Shown: positions 15,893 through 24,191 of the stretch, piece by piece
Position numbering within the stretch: the first letter of the stretch is position 1
Layout: every line of letters starts with the position of its first letter
Assembly: GCA_964398315.1 (NCBI GenBank)
Contig: CAYNMV010000015.1
Span: 1 to 64,000 of the forward strand
Direction of reading: 5' to 3'
Source: JADLCB01 sp964398315
Lineage (GTDB): Bacteria; Planctomycetota; Phycisphaerae; Tepidisphaerales; Tepidisphaeraceae
DNA: 64,000 nt
Program-made: the position numbers and the translations under genes
Notes under the pieces: generated by a model
The model's database searches: none
Told to the model about the DNA's origin: nothing
What the model saw: only the letters and a program-made list of their open reading frames with translations

Positions 15893-18556
15893 ATGACGGC
15901 AGGCACGTCGCAGTCGGAGGCGCCAGCCGACCTGCTGGTGCAGAGTTTCGAGTCCGCCAGTGATGGGGTGATCCTTCTCGATCGCCAGTGGCGCTACCTG
16001 TACGTCAACCCCGCCGCCCGCGCCATGCTCCCGCTGCCCATCGTGATCGGCCAGTGCATCTGGTCTGATCCGGTATCGCTGGCGGCTTCCACCGAGATGC
16101 GCCAGCGCTGGGAGCGGGCGCTGCTCTCGGGGGCCTCCAGCGAGTTTGAGGAATACAGCCCGCTGATGAAACAGTGGCTGCAGGTGCGGGCCTGCCCGGT
16201 GGCGGCGGGACTGCTGCTGATGCTGCGGCCGATCGACCGCTACGCCCACCAGGATGACCTGGTCAGTGACACCCTCTCGCGCTTCTGGTCGATGTTCGAA
16301 AACCTGCCCGAGGCGGTGGTGGTGGCCGATCCGCAGGGGCAGATCCTGGGCGCCAATCGCGCGACGCTGGCCATGTTCGGCATCGACGATAACACCCGCC
16401 TGCGCCGCAATATCACTGAGTTCAACGATATAGAAATCGCCGATGAATCGGGCCGCGTGCTCACCCAGGCACAGTGGCCCATGAGCCGCACCCTGCTCGG
16501 TGAGTCGTTCGCAGACTATCGTGTGGAGTTCCGCCGCCTCGATACGGGGTTTCGGCTGTGGGGCAGTTGTGCCGGCACGCCGGTGCGCAATGCCGCCGGC
16601 CAGATTGTCCTGGCGATCGTGACGGTGCGCGACATCACCCGCCAGCGCGAAGCCGAGCACCGGCTGGCGGCCAGCGAGGCGTTTTACCGCACGCTCGATG
16701 AGTTCCTGCCGCACCTGCTCTGGACGCTCGACGCCGAGGGCAACTATCAGCATGCCAATCGCCGCTGGCGCGAGTTCACCGGCATGGCGCCTGAGGGGGT
16801 CAATAACGAGAGCATCAACCAGATCGTTCACCCGGACGATGTGGCGCTGCGCACTGAGACGCTGCGCCGCTGCATGGAGACCGGCGGCCTGTGCGAGGCC
16901 GAGCTGCGCTACCGCCGGGTCGATGGAGAGTATCGCTGGATGCTCGCGCGCTGGGGGCCAGTACGCGACCGGGATGGCAATATTACGCAATGGATGGGCA
17001 CCGCCACCGACATCCACGACTGGAAAATCAATGGCGAAGCGCTGCGGCGAACGCTCGAATCCCTGCGCGCCAGTGAGCTGCGCTTCCAGACGTTCATGGA
17101 TCACAGCCCGGCGTGGGCATGGATCAACGATGCCGAGGGCAACATCCTCTACATGAACCGCGTACAGCGCGAAACACTCGGTTTGCGCCACGAACCAACC
17201 CGGTCGCTGAAGCTGTGGGACATCTTCCCCCAGGAGCAGGCGGACCTGTTTCATCACCAGAACCTGCATGTCATTCGCTCTGGCGAGGAATTGCAGGATA
17301 TTGCCCAGCTGGATAAATACGGGGATGGCACGCTCCTGATTTTCCGCTTTCCGCTGGAAAGCGAAGGGCGCACCGTGGCCGGGGGGCTGGCCATCGACAT
17401 CAGCGAGCAGCACCGCATCCAGGCAGAGCTGGTGCGGGCCAAAGAGGCGGCCGAGTCGGCCAACCGTGCCAAGGATCAGTTCCTGGCGATCCTCAGCCAC
17501 GAATTGCGCACGCCCCTGACTCCGGTGCTGTTGTTCAGTTCCGCGCTGGAGAAAAATCCGGCTCTGCCCGAGGAAGTGCGTGCCGATCTGGCGCTGATCC
17601 GCCAGCAGGTGCAGCTTGAAGCACGGCTGATCGACGACCTGCTGGACCTGACGCGCATCCAACGTGGCAAATTCCTGCTTAACCTGGGCGAGGTGCAGGT
17701 GCACGATGTCCTGCGGCGCGTGGTGGCACTGGCCGGCAGCCAGGCCATCGAGAATGGCCTGCACCTGTCACTGGATCTCGTGGCCGAGGATGATCTGATT
17801 TGGGGCGATGCATCCCGCCTGCAGCAGCTTTTCGGCAATCTGGTGGGCAACGCCATCAAGTTCACGCCCGCCGGCGGCGCAATCGTGGTCCACACACATA
17901 ACTTAAACGACCAGATCATCATCGAAGTCAGTGATACGGGCATCGGCATCCCACCCGAGGCGCAGGGCGCCGTCTTCAATGCCTTCGAGCAGGCCGAGCA
18001 GTCGATTACCCGCCGCTACGGCGGGCTGGGACTGGGCCTGACCATCGGCAAGGCGATCACCGAACACCACGGCGGGGCGATTGAGGTGCAGAGCAACGGC
18101 TCCATCCAGGGAACGACCCTGCGCGTGTGCCTGCCCCTGCATGACGGCGTGCCTGCCCCGCCCGAACCTCCGGCGGATGAACCACCGGAAACCCGCCAGC
18201 GCGTGTTGCTGGTGGAGGACCATGAGGCCACGCGCGAGATCCTCCAGCGTCTGTTGCAGCAGGCGGGGTTTGACGTGCTGCCGGCCGACTCGGTGGCCGC
18301 CGCCGTTCATATCGGCACCCGCCAGCCGTTCGACCTGCTGCTGTGCGATATCGGCCTGCCGGATGGCAGTGGGGTGGATGTCGTCACGCGGCTGAAGGGA
18401 ATCGCCTCATTCCGCGCTATCGCGCTGTCGGGCTATGGCTCGGATGATGACATCGCCCGCAGCCTCGAGGCCGGCTTCGAGCAGCACCTGGTCAAGCCGG
18501 TGGATTACCACAAGCTCCGCACCGTTCTCGCCGAAACTGGCACCGCCCAGGGGTGA
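15893..18556 (+). CDS. Multi-PAS hybrid sensor histidine kinase with C-terminal receiver
   Basis: An 887-residue soluble hybrid kinase without membrane segments. Four PAS domains follow each other (about residues 10-115, 125-250, 262-390 and 400-510). The HisKA box has the phospho-accepting His536 in LSHELRTPLTP. The ATPase domain (about 630-750) has the N box GNAIKF, and DTGIGI and GLGLGL G boxes. A receiver domain (about 769-885) has the phospho-acceptor Asp819 in LLCDIGLPDGSG and Lys in LVKPVD. No separate output regulator is adjacent, so phosphate probably passes to a distant HPt or the receiver acts as a sink. TAGAAT at 15861 and GGGAG before the ATG indicate its own promoter. Confidence 0.93.
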   Translation: MTAGTSQSEAPADLLVQSFESASDGVILLDRQWRYLYVNPAARAMLPLPIVIGQCIWSDPVSLAASTEMRQRWERALLSGASSEFEEYSPLMKQWLQVRACPVAAGLLLMLRPIDRYAHQDDLVSDTLSRFWSMFENLPEAVVVADPQGQILGANRATLAMFGIDDNTRLRRNITEFNDIEIADESGRVLTQAQWPMSRTLLGESFADYRVEFRRLDTGFRLWGSCAGTPVRNAAGQIVLAIVTVRDITRQREAEHRLAASEAFYRTLDEFLPHLLWTLDAEGNYQHANRRWREFTGMAPEGVNNESINQIVHPDDVALRTETLRRCMETGGLCEAELRYRRVDGEYRWMLARWGPVRDRDGNITQWMGTATDIHDWKINGEALRRTLESLRASELRFQTFMDHSPAWAWINDAEGNILYMNRVQRETLGLRHEPTRSLKLWDIFPQEQADLFHHQNLHVIRSGEELQDIAQLDKYGDGTLLIFRFPLESEGRTVAGGLAIDISEQHRIQAELVRAKEAAESANRAKDQFLAILSHELRTPLTPVLLFSSALEKNPALPEEVRADLALIRQQVQLEARLIDDLLDLTRIQRGKFLLNLGEVQVHDVLRRVVALAGSQAIENGLHLSLDLVAEDDLIWGDASRLQQLFGNLVGNAIKFTPAGGAIVVHTHNLNDQIIIEVSDTGIGIPPEAQGAVFNAFEQAEQSITRRYGGLGLGLTIGKAITEHHGGAIEVQSNGSIQGTTLRVCLPLHDGVPAPPEPPADEPPETRQRVLLVEDHEATREILQRLLQQAGFDVLPADSVAAAVHIGTRQPFDLLLCDIGLPDGSGVDVVTRLKGIASFRAIALSGYGSDDDIARSLEAGFEQHLVKPVDYHKLRTVLAETGTAQG

Positions 18557-18601
18557 TTTGTCGCAGGGCATCCCACGTGTCGTTTTTGCCGGATCGGCCT
18601 A

Positions 18602-18615
18602 TGATGCATGCATCA
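18602..18615. promoter_or_regulatory. 14-bp perfect palindrome before hemQ-like gene
   Basis: TGATGCATGCATCA overlaps a possible -10 TATGAT (18600-18605). It lies in the 203-bp gap between the hybrid kinase and the chlorite dismutase family gene. A repressor site is possible. No other gene is visible in this gap. Confidence 0.4.
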
Positions 18616-18759
18616 CCGTCGCGCCATGATGCGCTGCACAGCAAGGAAATGATATTCCGGCCAGAACCTGAAGGCAGAACGCGACCATATGGACAGCCGG
18701 CTGCGTACGTCCATCCCGCTCAAATATTCGGGATTGCCTGACAATACAGGAGTTATGAC

Positions 18760-19515
18760 ATGACCTCCCCCACCACCTCCCCCGCTTCACAAGCCGCCCC
18801 CCGTCCCGCTGGCGCGGGCATGCCTGCCATTCAGCGCCAGATGGTCAGCTTCGCATTTTATAAGCTGGCCCCGGCCTTCCGGCGGCTGTCGGCGGAAGAA
18901 AAACAGGCTGCGAAGCAGGAATTTCTCTCCGTTTACGAAAAAGAGCGGCCACAGGGGATGCTTTGCCTGTCGTACAGCACAGTCGGCCTGAAGAGCGATG
19001 TCGATTTTCTGCTCTGGAAGATCAGCGCCACCCCCGATCACTTCCAGCAGCAGCAGCAGGCGATTAACCGCACGCGGCTGGGCGCCTACCTGACCACGCC
19101 ACACGCCTTTTTGTCGATGACCAAGCGCAGCGTCTACATCGACAAGCTCGACCCCTTTCACACCCCCGAGAGCCGCACCCACATCATCCCCGGCAAGCGC
19201 AAGTACCTGTTTGTCTACCCCTTTGTGAAGACGCGCGACTGGTACCTGCTGCCACTGGAAGAGCGCCAGAAGGCAATGGATGTACACATCGCGGTCGGGA
19301 ACAAGTACCCGAGCGTCAAGCTCAACACGACCTACAGCTTCGGCCTGGACGACCAGGATTTCGTCGTCGCGTTTGAAACCGAGGAACCCAAGGATTTTCT
19401 CGACCTGGTGATGGAACTGCGCGAAACGCAGGCCAGCAAGTACACACAGCGCGATACGCCCATCTTCACCTGCATCCAGATGACGATGGAGCAGGTGCTG
19501 GACCAGTTGTTCTGA
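18760..19515 (+). CDS. hemQ: Chlorite dismutase family protein, coproheme decarboxylase (HemQ/ChdC) type
   Basis: A 251-residue protein of the chlorite dismutase/HemQ family. In Gram-positives and several other phyla HemQ decarboxylates coproheme III to heme b in the last step of the coproporphyrin-dependent heme pathway. The conserved segments include VYPFVKTRDWYLLP with the likely catalytic Tyr153, MDVHIAVGNKYP with the likely proximal heme ligand His176, and FGLDDQDFVVAFE at the end of the second ferredoxin-like half. A true chlorite dismutase arginine in the distal pocket is not evident. The ATG at 18760 follows CAGGAG. It would fit a planctomycete that makes heme through coproporphyrin. 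A heme-peroxidase role is the alternative. Confidence 0.85.
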   Translation: MTSPTTSPASQAAPRPAGAGMPAIQRQMVSFAFYKLAPAFRRLSAEEKQAAKQEFLSVYEKERPQGMLCLSYSTVGLKSDVDFLLWKISATPDHFQQQQQAINRTRLGAYLTTPHAFLSMTKRSVYIDKLDPFHTPESRTHIIPGKRKYLFVYPFVKTRDWYLLPLEERQKAMDVHIAVGNKYPSVKLNTTYSFGLDDQDFVVAFETEEPKDFLDLVMELRETQASKYTQRDTPIFTCIQMTMEQVLDQLF

Positions 19516-19535
19516 GCAAACATGTTCTGAGCAAA
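19508..19535. repeat. 15-bp tandem duplication across the hemQ stop codon
   Basis: TGTTCTGAGCAAA occurs at 19508-19520 and 19523-19535, period 15 bp. The first copy contains the TGA stop of the hemQ-like gene. Confidence 0.75.
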
Positions 19536-19561
19536 GCCGTGGTGGAGACTGGCCGGCAGTC

Positions 19562-19586
19562 ATTGGGTGACAATTCGCCACCCAAT
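19562..19586. terminator. Hairpin ATTGGGTG-N9-CACCCAAT
   Basis: A perfect 8-bp stem (19562-19569 with 19579-19586) and a 9-nt loop sits 46 bp after the hemQ stop and 33 bp before the TATAAT of the next gene. No T tract follows, so it is either a weak terminator or an operator for the metal operon. Confidence 0.4.
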
Positions 19587-19618
19587 TTGGGAATAATGCC
19601 GGCAACTCGCGGGTTGGC

Positions 19619-19624
19619 TATAAT
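19619..19624 (+). promoter_or_regulatory. -10 box TATAAT of the metal efflux operon
   Basis: A consensus TATAAT stands 9 nt before the GTG at 19634, so transcription should start at or next to the start codon. No convincing -35 was found. Confidence 0.5.
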
Positions 19625-19633
19625 GTCTGGCAC

Positions 19634-20089
19634 GTGCTGATGGTTTATTCCCGTCCAACTCGGATGCTGGTGGCGCTGGTGACGGCCCTGTGGACCTCGC
19701 TGGCTTGCTGCTGTGCGCTGGGTGGACACACGGCATCGGCCGCAACGGCCGAGGTGGCGCCAACCCCGGCCGGACAGACCACGCCAGCGGGCCACGGCTG
19801 CTGCACAGCGCCCGCTGATCCGGCCGACTCCGATTCCGATTCCCCCGCCCAGGGTGCATCGCACGACTGTGCGTGCGGCGGCCTGGATCGCCTGGCCGAA
19901 CACCAGGCCGAGGTCCGGCCGCTGATCCCCGTCCAGCCACTGCTTGCGGCCTTCGATTTCGCCCTGGCGCCGCTGACCGCCTGGGCGGATGATGTCCAAC
20001 TCCTCCACCGTCCGCTTGAATCGGCCGACCCTGCGCAGCCAAATTGCGCGCCGAGTTTGGTCGGCCTGCATTGCCAGCTCACCATATAG
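19634..20089 (+). CDS. Exported Cys/His-rich small protein at head of metal efflux operon
   Basis: A 151-residue protein that I do not recognise as a named family. A signal peptide is visible (about residues 8-35: TRMLVALVTALWTSLACCCALGG). The mature part has Cys and His pairs (GHGCC around 56-60, SHDCACGG around 79-86, and PNC and HC near the C-terminus) and an Ala/Pro-rich linker. Such short periplasmic proteins at the head of copper or silver efflux operons (DUF2946/CopL-like in layout) are thought to bind metal. Start is GTG 19634 or ATG 19643. It is followed at 146 bp by a second small metal-binding protein. A metal-buffering role is inferred. Confidence 0.6.
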   Translation: MLMVYSRPTRMLVALVTALWTSLACCCALGGHTASAATAEVAPTPAGQTTPAGHGCCTAPADPADSDSDSPAQGASHDCACGGLDRLAEHQAEVRPLIPVQPLLAAFDFALAPLTAWADDVQLLHRPLESADPAQPNCAPSLVGLHCQLTI

Positions 20090-20113
20090 TCCCCTTCCCG
20101 CATTTTTGACTTG

Positions 20114-20134
20114 CCGCGCAACCCCTCTGCGCGG
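20114..20134. promoter_or_regulatory. Inverted repeat CCGCGCA-N7-TGCGCGG
   Basis: A perfect 7-bp inverted repeat in the 146-bp gap between the two small metal-binding genes. It may be an operator or an attenuator. Confidence 0.3.
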
Positions 20135-20235
20135 TGTGCTGATATTCGTTAACAGATTGCTGTTGTGACGGTTGATTCAGTTGCGCGTGGGCGCGCTGAG
20201 GCCGTTGGTCCACCCGTTTTTCACAGGAGGTTCGT

Positions 20236-20556
20236 ATGTTCCGTTCATTGTTCCGCATTCCGTTGATCGCGGCCGCCCTGGTGCTGGGTACCAGCACGAT
20301 TCTGCTGGCCGAGGAGCCAGCGCCCGCCAAGCCGTATCCCCTGGACACCTGCTTGGTCTCCGGCGCCAAGCTCGGCTCGATGGGCGAGCCACCGGTGATC
20401 GTGCACGAGGGACAGGAGATCAAGTTCTGCTGCTCACACTGCATCGAGCCGTTCAAGAAGGACCCGGCCAAGTATCTGGCCAAGATGGAGGAGGCCCAGA
20501 AGAAGGCTCCCGCCACCCAGCCCGCGGAGAAAGAGTCGCACGGCGAGCATCACTAA
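20236..20556 (+). CDS. Exported YHS/TRASH-like metal-binding protein
   Basis: A 106-residue protein with a signal peptide (cleavage probably after LLAEE, near residue 28). The mature part holds a single small metal-binding module: CLVSGAKLGSMGEPP, a strand EGQEIKFCCSHC, then a helix IEPFKKDPAKYLAKME. This is the layout of YHS and TRASH domains, which bind heavy metals through Cys residues. The tail GEHH adds two histidines. CACAGGAGG before the ATG at 20236 is an excellent ribosome site. It precedes the CusC-, CusB- and CusA-like genes and probably delivers or buffers metal in the periplasm. Confidence 0.8.
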   Translation: MFRSLFRIPLIAAALVLGTSTILLAEEPAPAKPYPLDTCLVSGAKLGSMGEPPVIVHEGQEIKFCCSHCIEPFKKDPAKYLAKMEEAQKKAPATQPAEKESHGEHH

Positions 20557-20634
20557 CCCCAGCGCGTGGGATCACTCGAAAGGGTGGTGTCACGCTTAAT
20601 CCGCGGGAGCCACCGCGCGATGGACAGAGGCAAC

Positions 20635-22137
20635 ATGGCAACGCAAGGCAAACACCAGGCGAAGCATACTCGGCACAACACGTGCACGTGGCGCACGGCA
20701 AGCAGACGAACCCTGTTGCCAGTGGCATGCGCGGTTCTTCTGATCGGGATCACATTCGCCGCCGGCGGCTGCGCCCGCCACATTGATCGGGCGCAGATCG
20801 AACGATGGGAGCGGGGTGAACTGAGCGCGCAGGTGCGGCATGGTGCCGGCGGAACCGCTTACACAGGCGTGCCTGAACCCGGGCAGCGCGCGGAGGTCGC
20901 GCTGCCGCCCCAGCCAACGGTGGATGATTACGTGGCGGCAGCGGTGGCGCACAACCCCATGCTTGCCGCCGCCCGGGCGCGGGTGCGCATGCTGGCTGAG
21001 CGCGTGCCGCAGGAAACGAGCCTGGCCGATCCGATGATCGAGGTGGCGCCGCTGTGGCGCAGCGGAGAAGCTTCGCCGATGGAGCTGATGCTGGGCATCA
21101 GCCAGGAAGTGCCCTTCCCCGGCAAGCTGGAGCTGCGCGGGCGCATCGCCACCAGCCAGGCCGCCCAGGCGGGCGCCGAACTGGCCGCAGCACGGTTGCA
21201 GGTCATCAACGACACGCGCCGGGCGTACTGGATGTTTTACGCCGCTCAGCGCGGCATCGAGGTCACGCAGCAGACACGCGGCCTGCTGGAACAGTTCCAC
21301 CAGATCGCCGATGCCAATGTCCGTGCTGGGCGTGCAGGGCAGGCGGATGTGCTGCGCGCCTCAGTCGAGCTGGCGAACCTGGACAGCGAACTGGCGCGGC
21401 TGCGGCAGGAGAAGACCAGCGCTGCGGCCATGCTGAACCAGTTGATGAACCGGCCGCCCGATGCCCTGCTGCCCGATCCCGTGGAGACCGATCCGCCACA
21501 GGTGGCGCTCGACCTGCCGCACCTGCTGCAACAGGCGATGAATGTCAATCCGCGCCTGGCCCGGCTGCGCGAGGCGGTGCACACGGCACAGCTTCAGCAG
21601 GAGCGCGCCCGCCAGGAGTGGCTGCCTGATTTCCACATCGGCGTTTCATATGGCTTCATGGGCCTGGCCGGGGCGGATATGGATGAAGATGACGAGTGGG
21701 GGCTGTCGCTGGGGATGAACCTGCCACTCTGGACCCAGCGGCGACGGGCGATGCAGCGCGAGGCCCGCTTTGAGGCGCAGATGGCGCTGGCCGAACTGGC
21801 CGAGGAGCAAAACGCCATCACCTTCCGCGTGCAGGATGCGGCAGCGCGGGCTGCCAGCCAGCACGAGCAGGTGCGGCTGTTCCGCCAGCGCATCCTGCCC
21901 GAAGCCGCACAGACCGTCGAGGCCAGCGCGGCCTCCTATCGCGCGGGCCGCGGCGATTTCATTGAACTGATCGACAACTGGCGCGTGCTGTTCAATTACC
22001 GTCTGCTCTATCACCGCAATGTTGCTGCGCTGCAGCAGGCCCTTGCCGATCTGGATGCGGCGGTGGGCACGCGGGAGACGGAGATGACCACACCGCCGAA
22101 TCGTGAAACTTCCAGCGCGAGCCGTCCTTTGCCATAG
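20635..22137 (+). CDS. cusC: Outer membrane efflux lipoprotein, TolC family (CusC/CzcC-like)
   Basis: A 500-residue TolC-family protein that forms the outer membrane channel of the RND pump. After a basic N-terminus there is a lipoprotein signal ending in AAGGC (Cys about residue 46). Two long-repeat OEP units follow, with QEVPFPGKLELRGRI in the first half and an SLGMNLPLWTQRRRAMQREA strand-helix in the second. Starts at 20620 and 20635 are both ATG; 20635 has AGAGG before it. The acidic patch AGADMDEDDEWG near residue 345 may face the metal path. It lies between the YHS-like protein and the membrane fusion protein on the same strand. Confidence 0.88.
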   Translation: MATQGKHQAKHTRHNTCTWRTASRRTLLPVACAVLLIGITFAAGGCARHIDRAQIERWERGELSAQVRHGAGGTAYTGVPEPGQRAEVALPPQPTVDDYVAAAVAHNPMLAAARARVRMLAERVPQETSLADPMIEVAPLWRSGEASPMELMLGISQEVPFPGKLELRGRIATSQAAQAGAELAAARLQVINDTRRAYWMFYAAQRGIEVTQQTRGLLEQFHQIADANVRAGRAGQADVLRASVELANLDSELARLRQEKTSAAAMLNQLMNRPPDALLPDPVETDPPQVALDLPHLLQQAMNVNPRLARLREAVHTAQLQQERARQEWLPDFHIGVSYGFMGLAGADMDEDDEWGLSLGMNLPLWTQRRRAMQREARFEAQMALAELAEEQNAITFRVQDAAARAASQHEQVRLFRQRILPEAAQTVEASAASYRAGRGDFIELIDNWRVLFNYRLLYHRNVAALQQALADLDAAVGTRETEMTTPPNRETSSASRPLP

Positions 22138-22211
22138 CGACCCGTGCGACGATGCCGTGCAGATGCAGTCCGTAGAACAGGCTATTGCCTGCCCGCAGTC
22201 TGGAGAGGCCA

Positions 22212-24101
22212 ATGTCTGAACAATCCCACAGGAGTAACGAGCTGAAGCCCGATCCCGCGCAGGAGACTGCGCCAACCAGTCCACCCCCGCCTGGCCTGCC
22301 GCCGCCGCGCGGGCCGAGCGCGTGGCTGGTGGTTGGGCTGGTGGCAACGCTGATCGTGGGGATCCTGGCCGGCACGCTGCTTGGCAATCGCCTGCGCCGC
22401 GCTGTCGGGAGTGTGTGGGGCGCGATCAGGCATGATCACGCGGTGCACCTCAGCGAAGATGGCTCGATCACCTATTTCACCTGCGGCATGCATCCCTGGG
22501 TGATCCTGCCGCAGCCGGGCAGCTGCCCGATCTGCCACATGAAGCTCGAACCGATCGACCCGGCCAAGTTCAGCGGCGAGGTCAGCATCGACCCGGTGAT
22601 CGTGCAGAACATGGGCGTGCGGATTGAGTCGGTCATCACCGGCCCGTTAACCGCCAGCATCCGCACCGTCGGCACGTTGAAATACGCCGAGCCACTGGTG
22701 CGCGACATCAACACCAAGGTCGGCGGCTGGATCGAGAAGCTGCACGTGGACAGCATCGGAGCGCAGGTGATGGCCGGCGATCCGCTGTTCGAGGTCTACT
22801 CGCCCGAGCTGTACGCCGCCCAGCAGGAGTTTCTGCTCGCCGCCCGCAACGCAGGCGACAATTCCACCGATGCCAGCCGCGCCCTGCTCGAATCGGCCCG
22901 TACGCGCCTGCGCTACTTCGATGTCTCCGAGCAGCAGATCGAGCAGTTGCGCCAGGCGGGCGAGCCGAGCAAGGCACTGGCGATCCACTCACCCTATGCC
23001 GGTGTGGTCATCGAAAAGGATGTGGTGGAAGGCCAGCGGATCGAGCCCGGCACCCGGGCTTACCGCATCGCCGATCTGTCGCGCATCTGGGTGATGGGAA
23101 CCATCTATGAGTACCAGCTTCCCTACGTTCGTGTCGGACAGCGGGCGACGATGTCGCTGCCGTATATCCCCGGCCAGACGTTCGAGGGGAAGGTGATCTA
23201 CATCTACCCGTTCCTGGCCGAAGGCACACGGCAGGCGCGGGTGCGGCTGGAGTTCGACAACCCCAACGGCCTGCTCAAGCCGGGCATGTTCGCCAACATC
23301 ACTCTCACCAGCACGCTGGCCGAGGACCGGGTGCTGGCACCGCGCTCGGCCATCATCGATACCGGCAAGCGGCAGATCGCGTTTGTCAGTCTCGGTGATG
23401 GCAAGTTTGAGCCGCGCGAGGTGCAGACCGGCATCACCACAGAAGGTGACATGGTCGAGATCATCGACGGGCTGAAGGCCGGTGAGCGGGTTGTCACCAG
23501 CGGGCAGTTCCTGATCGATTCCGAAGCGCGCATCCGCGAGAGCCTGGCCAGGATGATCAAGGGCGAAACCGCCGCCGAGCAGGAGGCCGTGGTGGCGACC
23601 CTGGATGGCGCGCAAACGACGGTAGCCCTTCCGCCCGATGCCCAGCAGCATCTGGCAACACTGCTGGAACATTACCTGGCCATCGGCGATGCGCTGGCGG
23701 CCGATGGTACCGACGGGATCGTCGATCACGCCCGCGCCCTGGCCGCGGCCACCGATGCGCTGCTGAAGACGCCGATCCCCGGCGATGAGCATTTCTGGCA
23801 CCAGCATGAGGAAATGGCGACGGTGCGCGGCAAGGCACTGGAGTTGATCGACACCGCCGACATCGCCGAGGCCCGCCTGCGCTACGCCGACCTGAGCGTG
23901 GCCCTGGCCAAGTTCATGGGCGCCACCGGCGTGCCGGGCGCTTTCGGCAGGGAAGTGCATCAACTGCATTGCCCCATGTACCTGGAAGGCCAGGGCGGCA
24001 GCACCTGGCTGCAACTGGCCGGTTCGGTGCGCAACCCCTATTACGGATCGATGATGCTCGAGTGCTTTGACAAGCGCTTCGCGCTGCCGATGAGCCAATG
24101 A
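22212..24101 (+). CDS. cusB: Membrane fusion protein CusB-like with two metal-binding domains
   Basis: A 629-residue periplasmic adaptor. An N-terminal Pro-rich stretch precedes a membrane anchor (about residues 38-60). Next comes a heavy-metal-binding domain, YFTCGMHPWVILPQPGSCPICHMKL (given here as two parts, CGMHP and CPICHMKL), like the CPMHP...CPxCGM domain of many CusB proteins. The HlyD barrel, hairpin and beta-barrel follow (about 120-430). The C-terminal part resembles DUF3347 and ends with HCPMYLEG and NPYYGSMMLECF, again a Cys/Met/His site. At 629 residues it is much longer than E. coli CusB (about 407). TGGAGAGG precedes the ATG at 22212. It should link the CusC- and CusA-like partners and pass Cu(I) or Ag(I). 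Confidence 0.92.
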   Translation: MSEQSHRSNELKPDPAQETAPTSPPPPGLPPPRGPSAWLVVGLVATLIVGILAGTLLGNRLRRAVGSVWGAIRHDHAVHLSEDGSITYFTCGMHPWVILPQPGSCPICHMKLEPIDPAKFSGEVSIDPVIVQNMGVRIESVITGPLTASIRTVGTLKYAEPLVRDINTKVGGWIEKLHVDSIGAQVMAGDPLFEVYSPELYAAQQEFLLAARNAGDNSTDASRALLESARTRLRYFDVSEQQIEQLRQAGEPSKALAIHSPYAGVVIEKDVVEGQRIEPGTRAYRIADLSRIWVMGTIYEYQLPYVRVGQRATMSLPYIPGQTFEGKVIYIYPFLAEGTRQARVRLEFDNPNGLLKPGMFANITLTSTLAEDRVLAPRSAIIDTGKRQIAFVSLGDGKFEPREVQTGITTEGDMVEIIDGLKAGERVVTSGQFLIDSEARIRESLARMIKGETAAEQEAVVATLDGAQTTVALPPDAQQHLATLLEHYLAIGDALAADGTDGIVDHARALAAATDALLKTPIPGDEHFWHQHEEMATVRGKALELIDTADIAEARLRYADLSVALAKFMGATGVPGAFGREVHQLHCPMYLEGQGGSTWLQLAGSVRNPYYGSMMLECFDKRFALPMSQ

Positions 24102-24103
24102 GA

Positions 24104-24190
24104 GCAAGCAGTTGGTAGTGAATAGTTGGTGGTCGGCAGGAAGCCAACCGCCTTCCATCGCCTGCCAACGATCAACTACCAGCTATCAGC
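24104..24190. repeat. Degenerate word-like repeat between cusB and cusA
   Basis: Words of the type AGTTGGTAGT, AGTTGGTGGTCGGCAGG and their complements (TCAACTACCAGCTATCAG, CCTGCCAACG) fill the 90-bp gap. They pair as an imperfect inverted repeat. No gene is present. Confidence 0.5.
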
Positions 24191-24191
24191 C

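Noticed and set aside
15794..17764. 656-codon frame on the - strand
   Set aside because: Antisense shadow of the multi-PAS hybrid kinase, whose motifs are plain on the + strand.
18553..18741. Short frame downstream of the hybrid kinase
   Set aside because: No ribosome site, no homology and codon use unlike the neighbours; it covers the palindrome and promoter region of hemQ.
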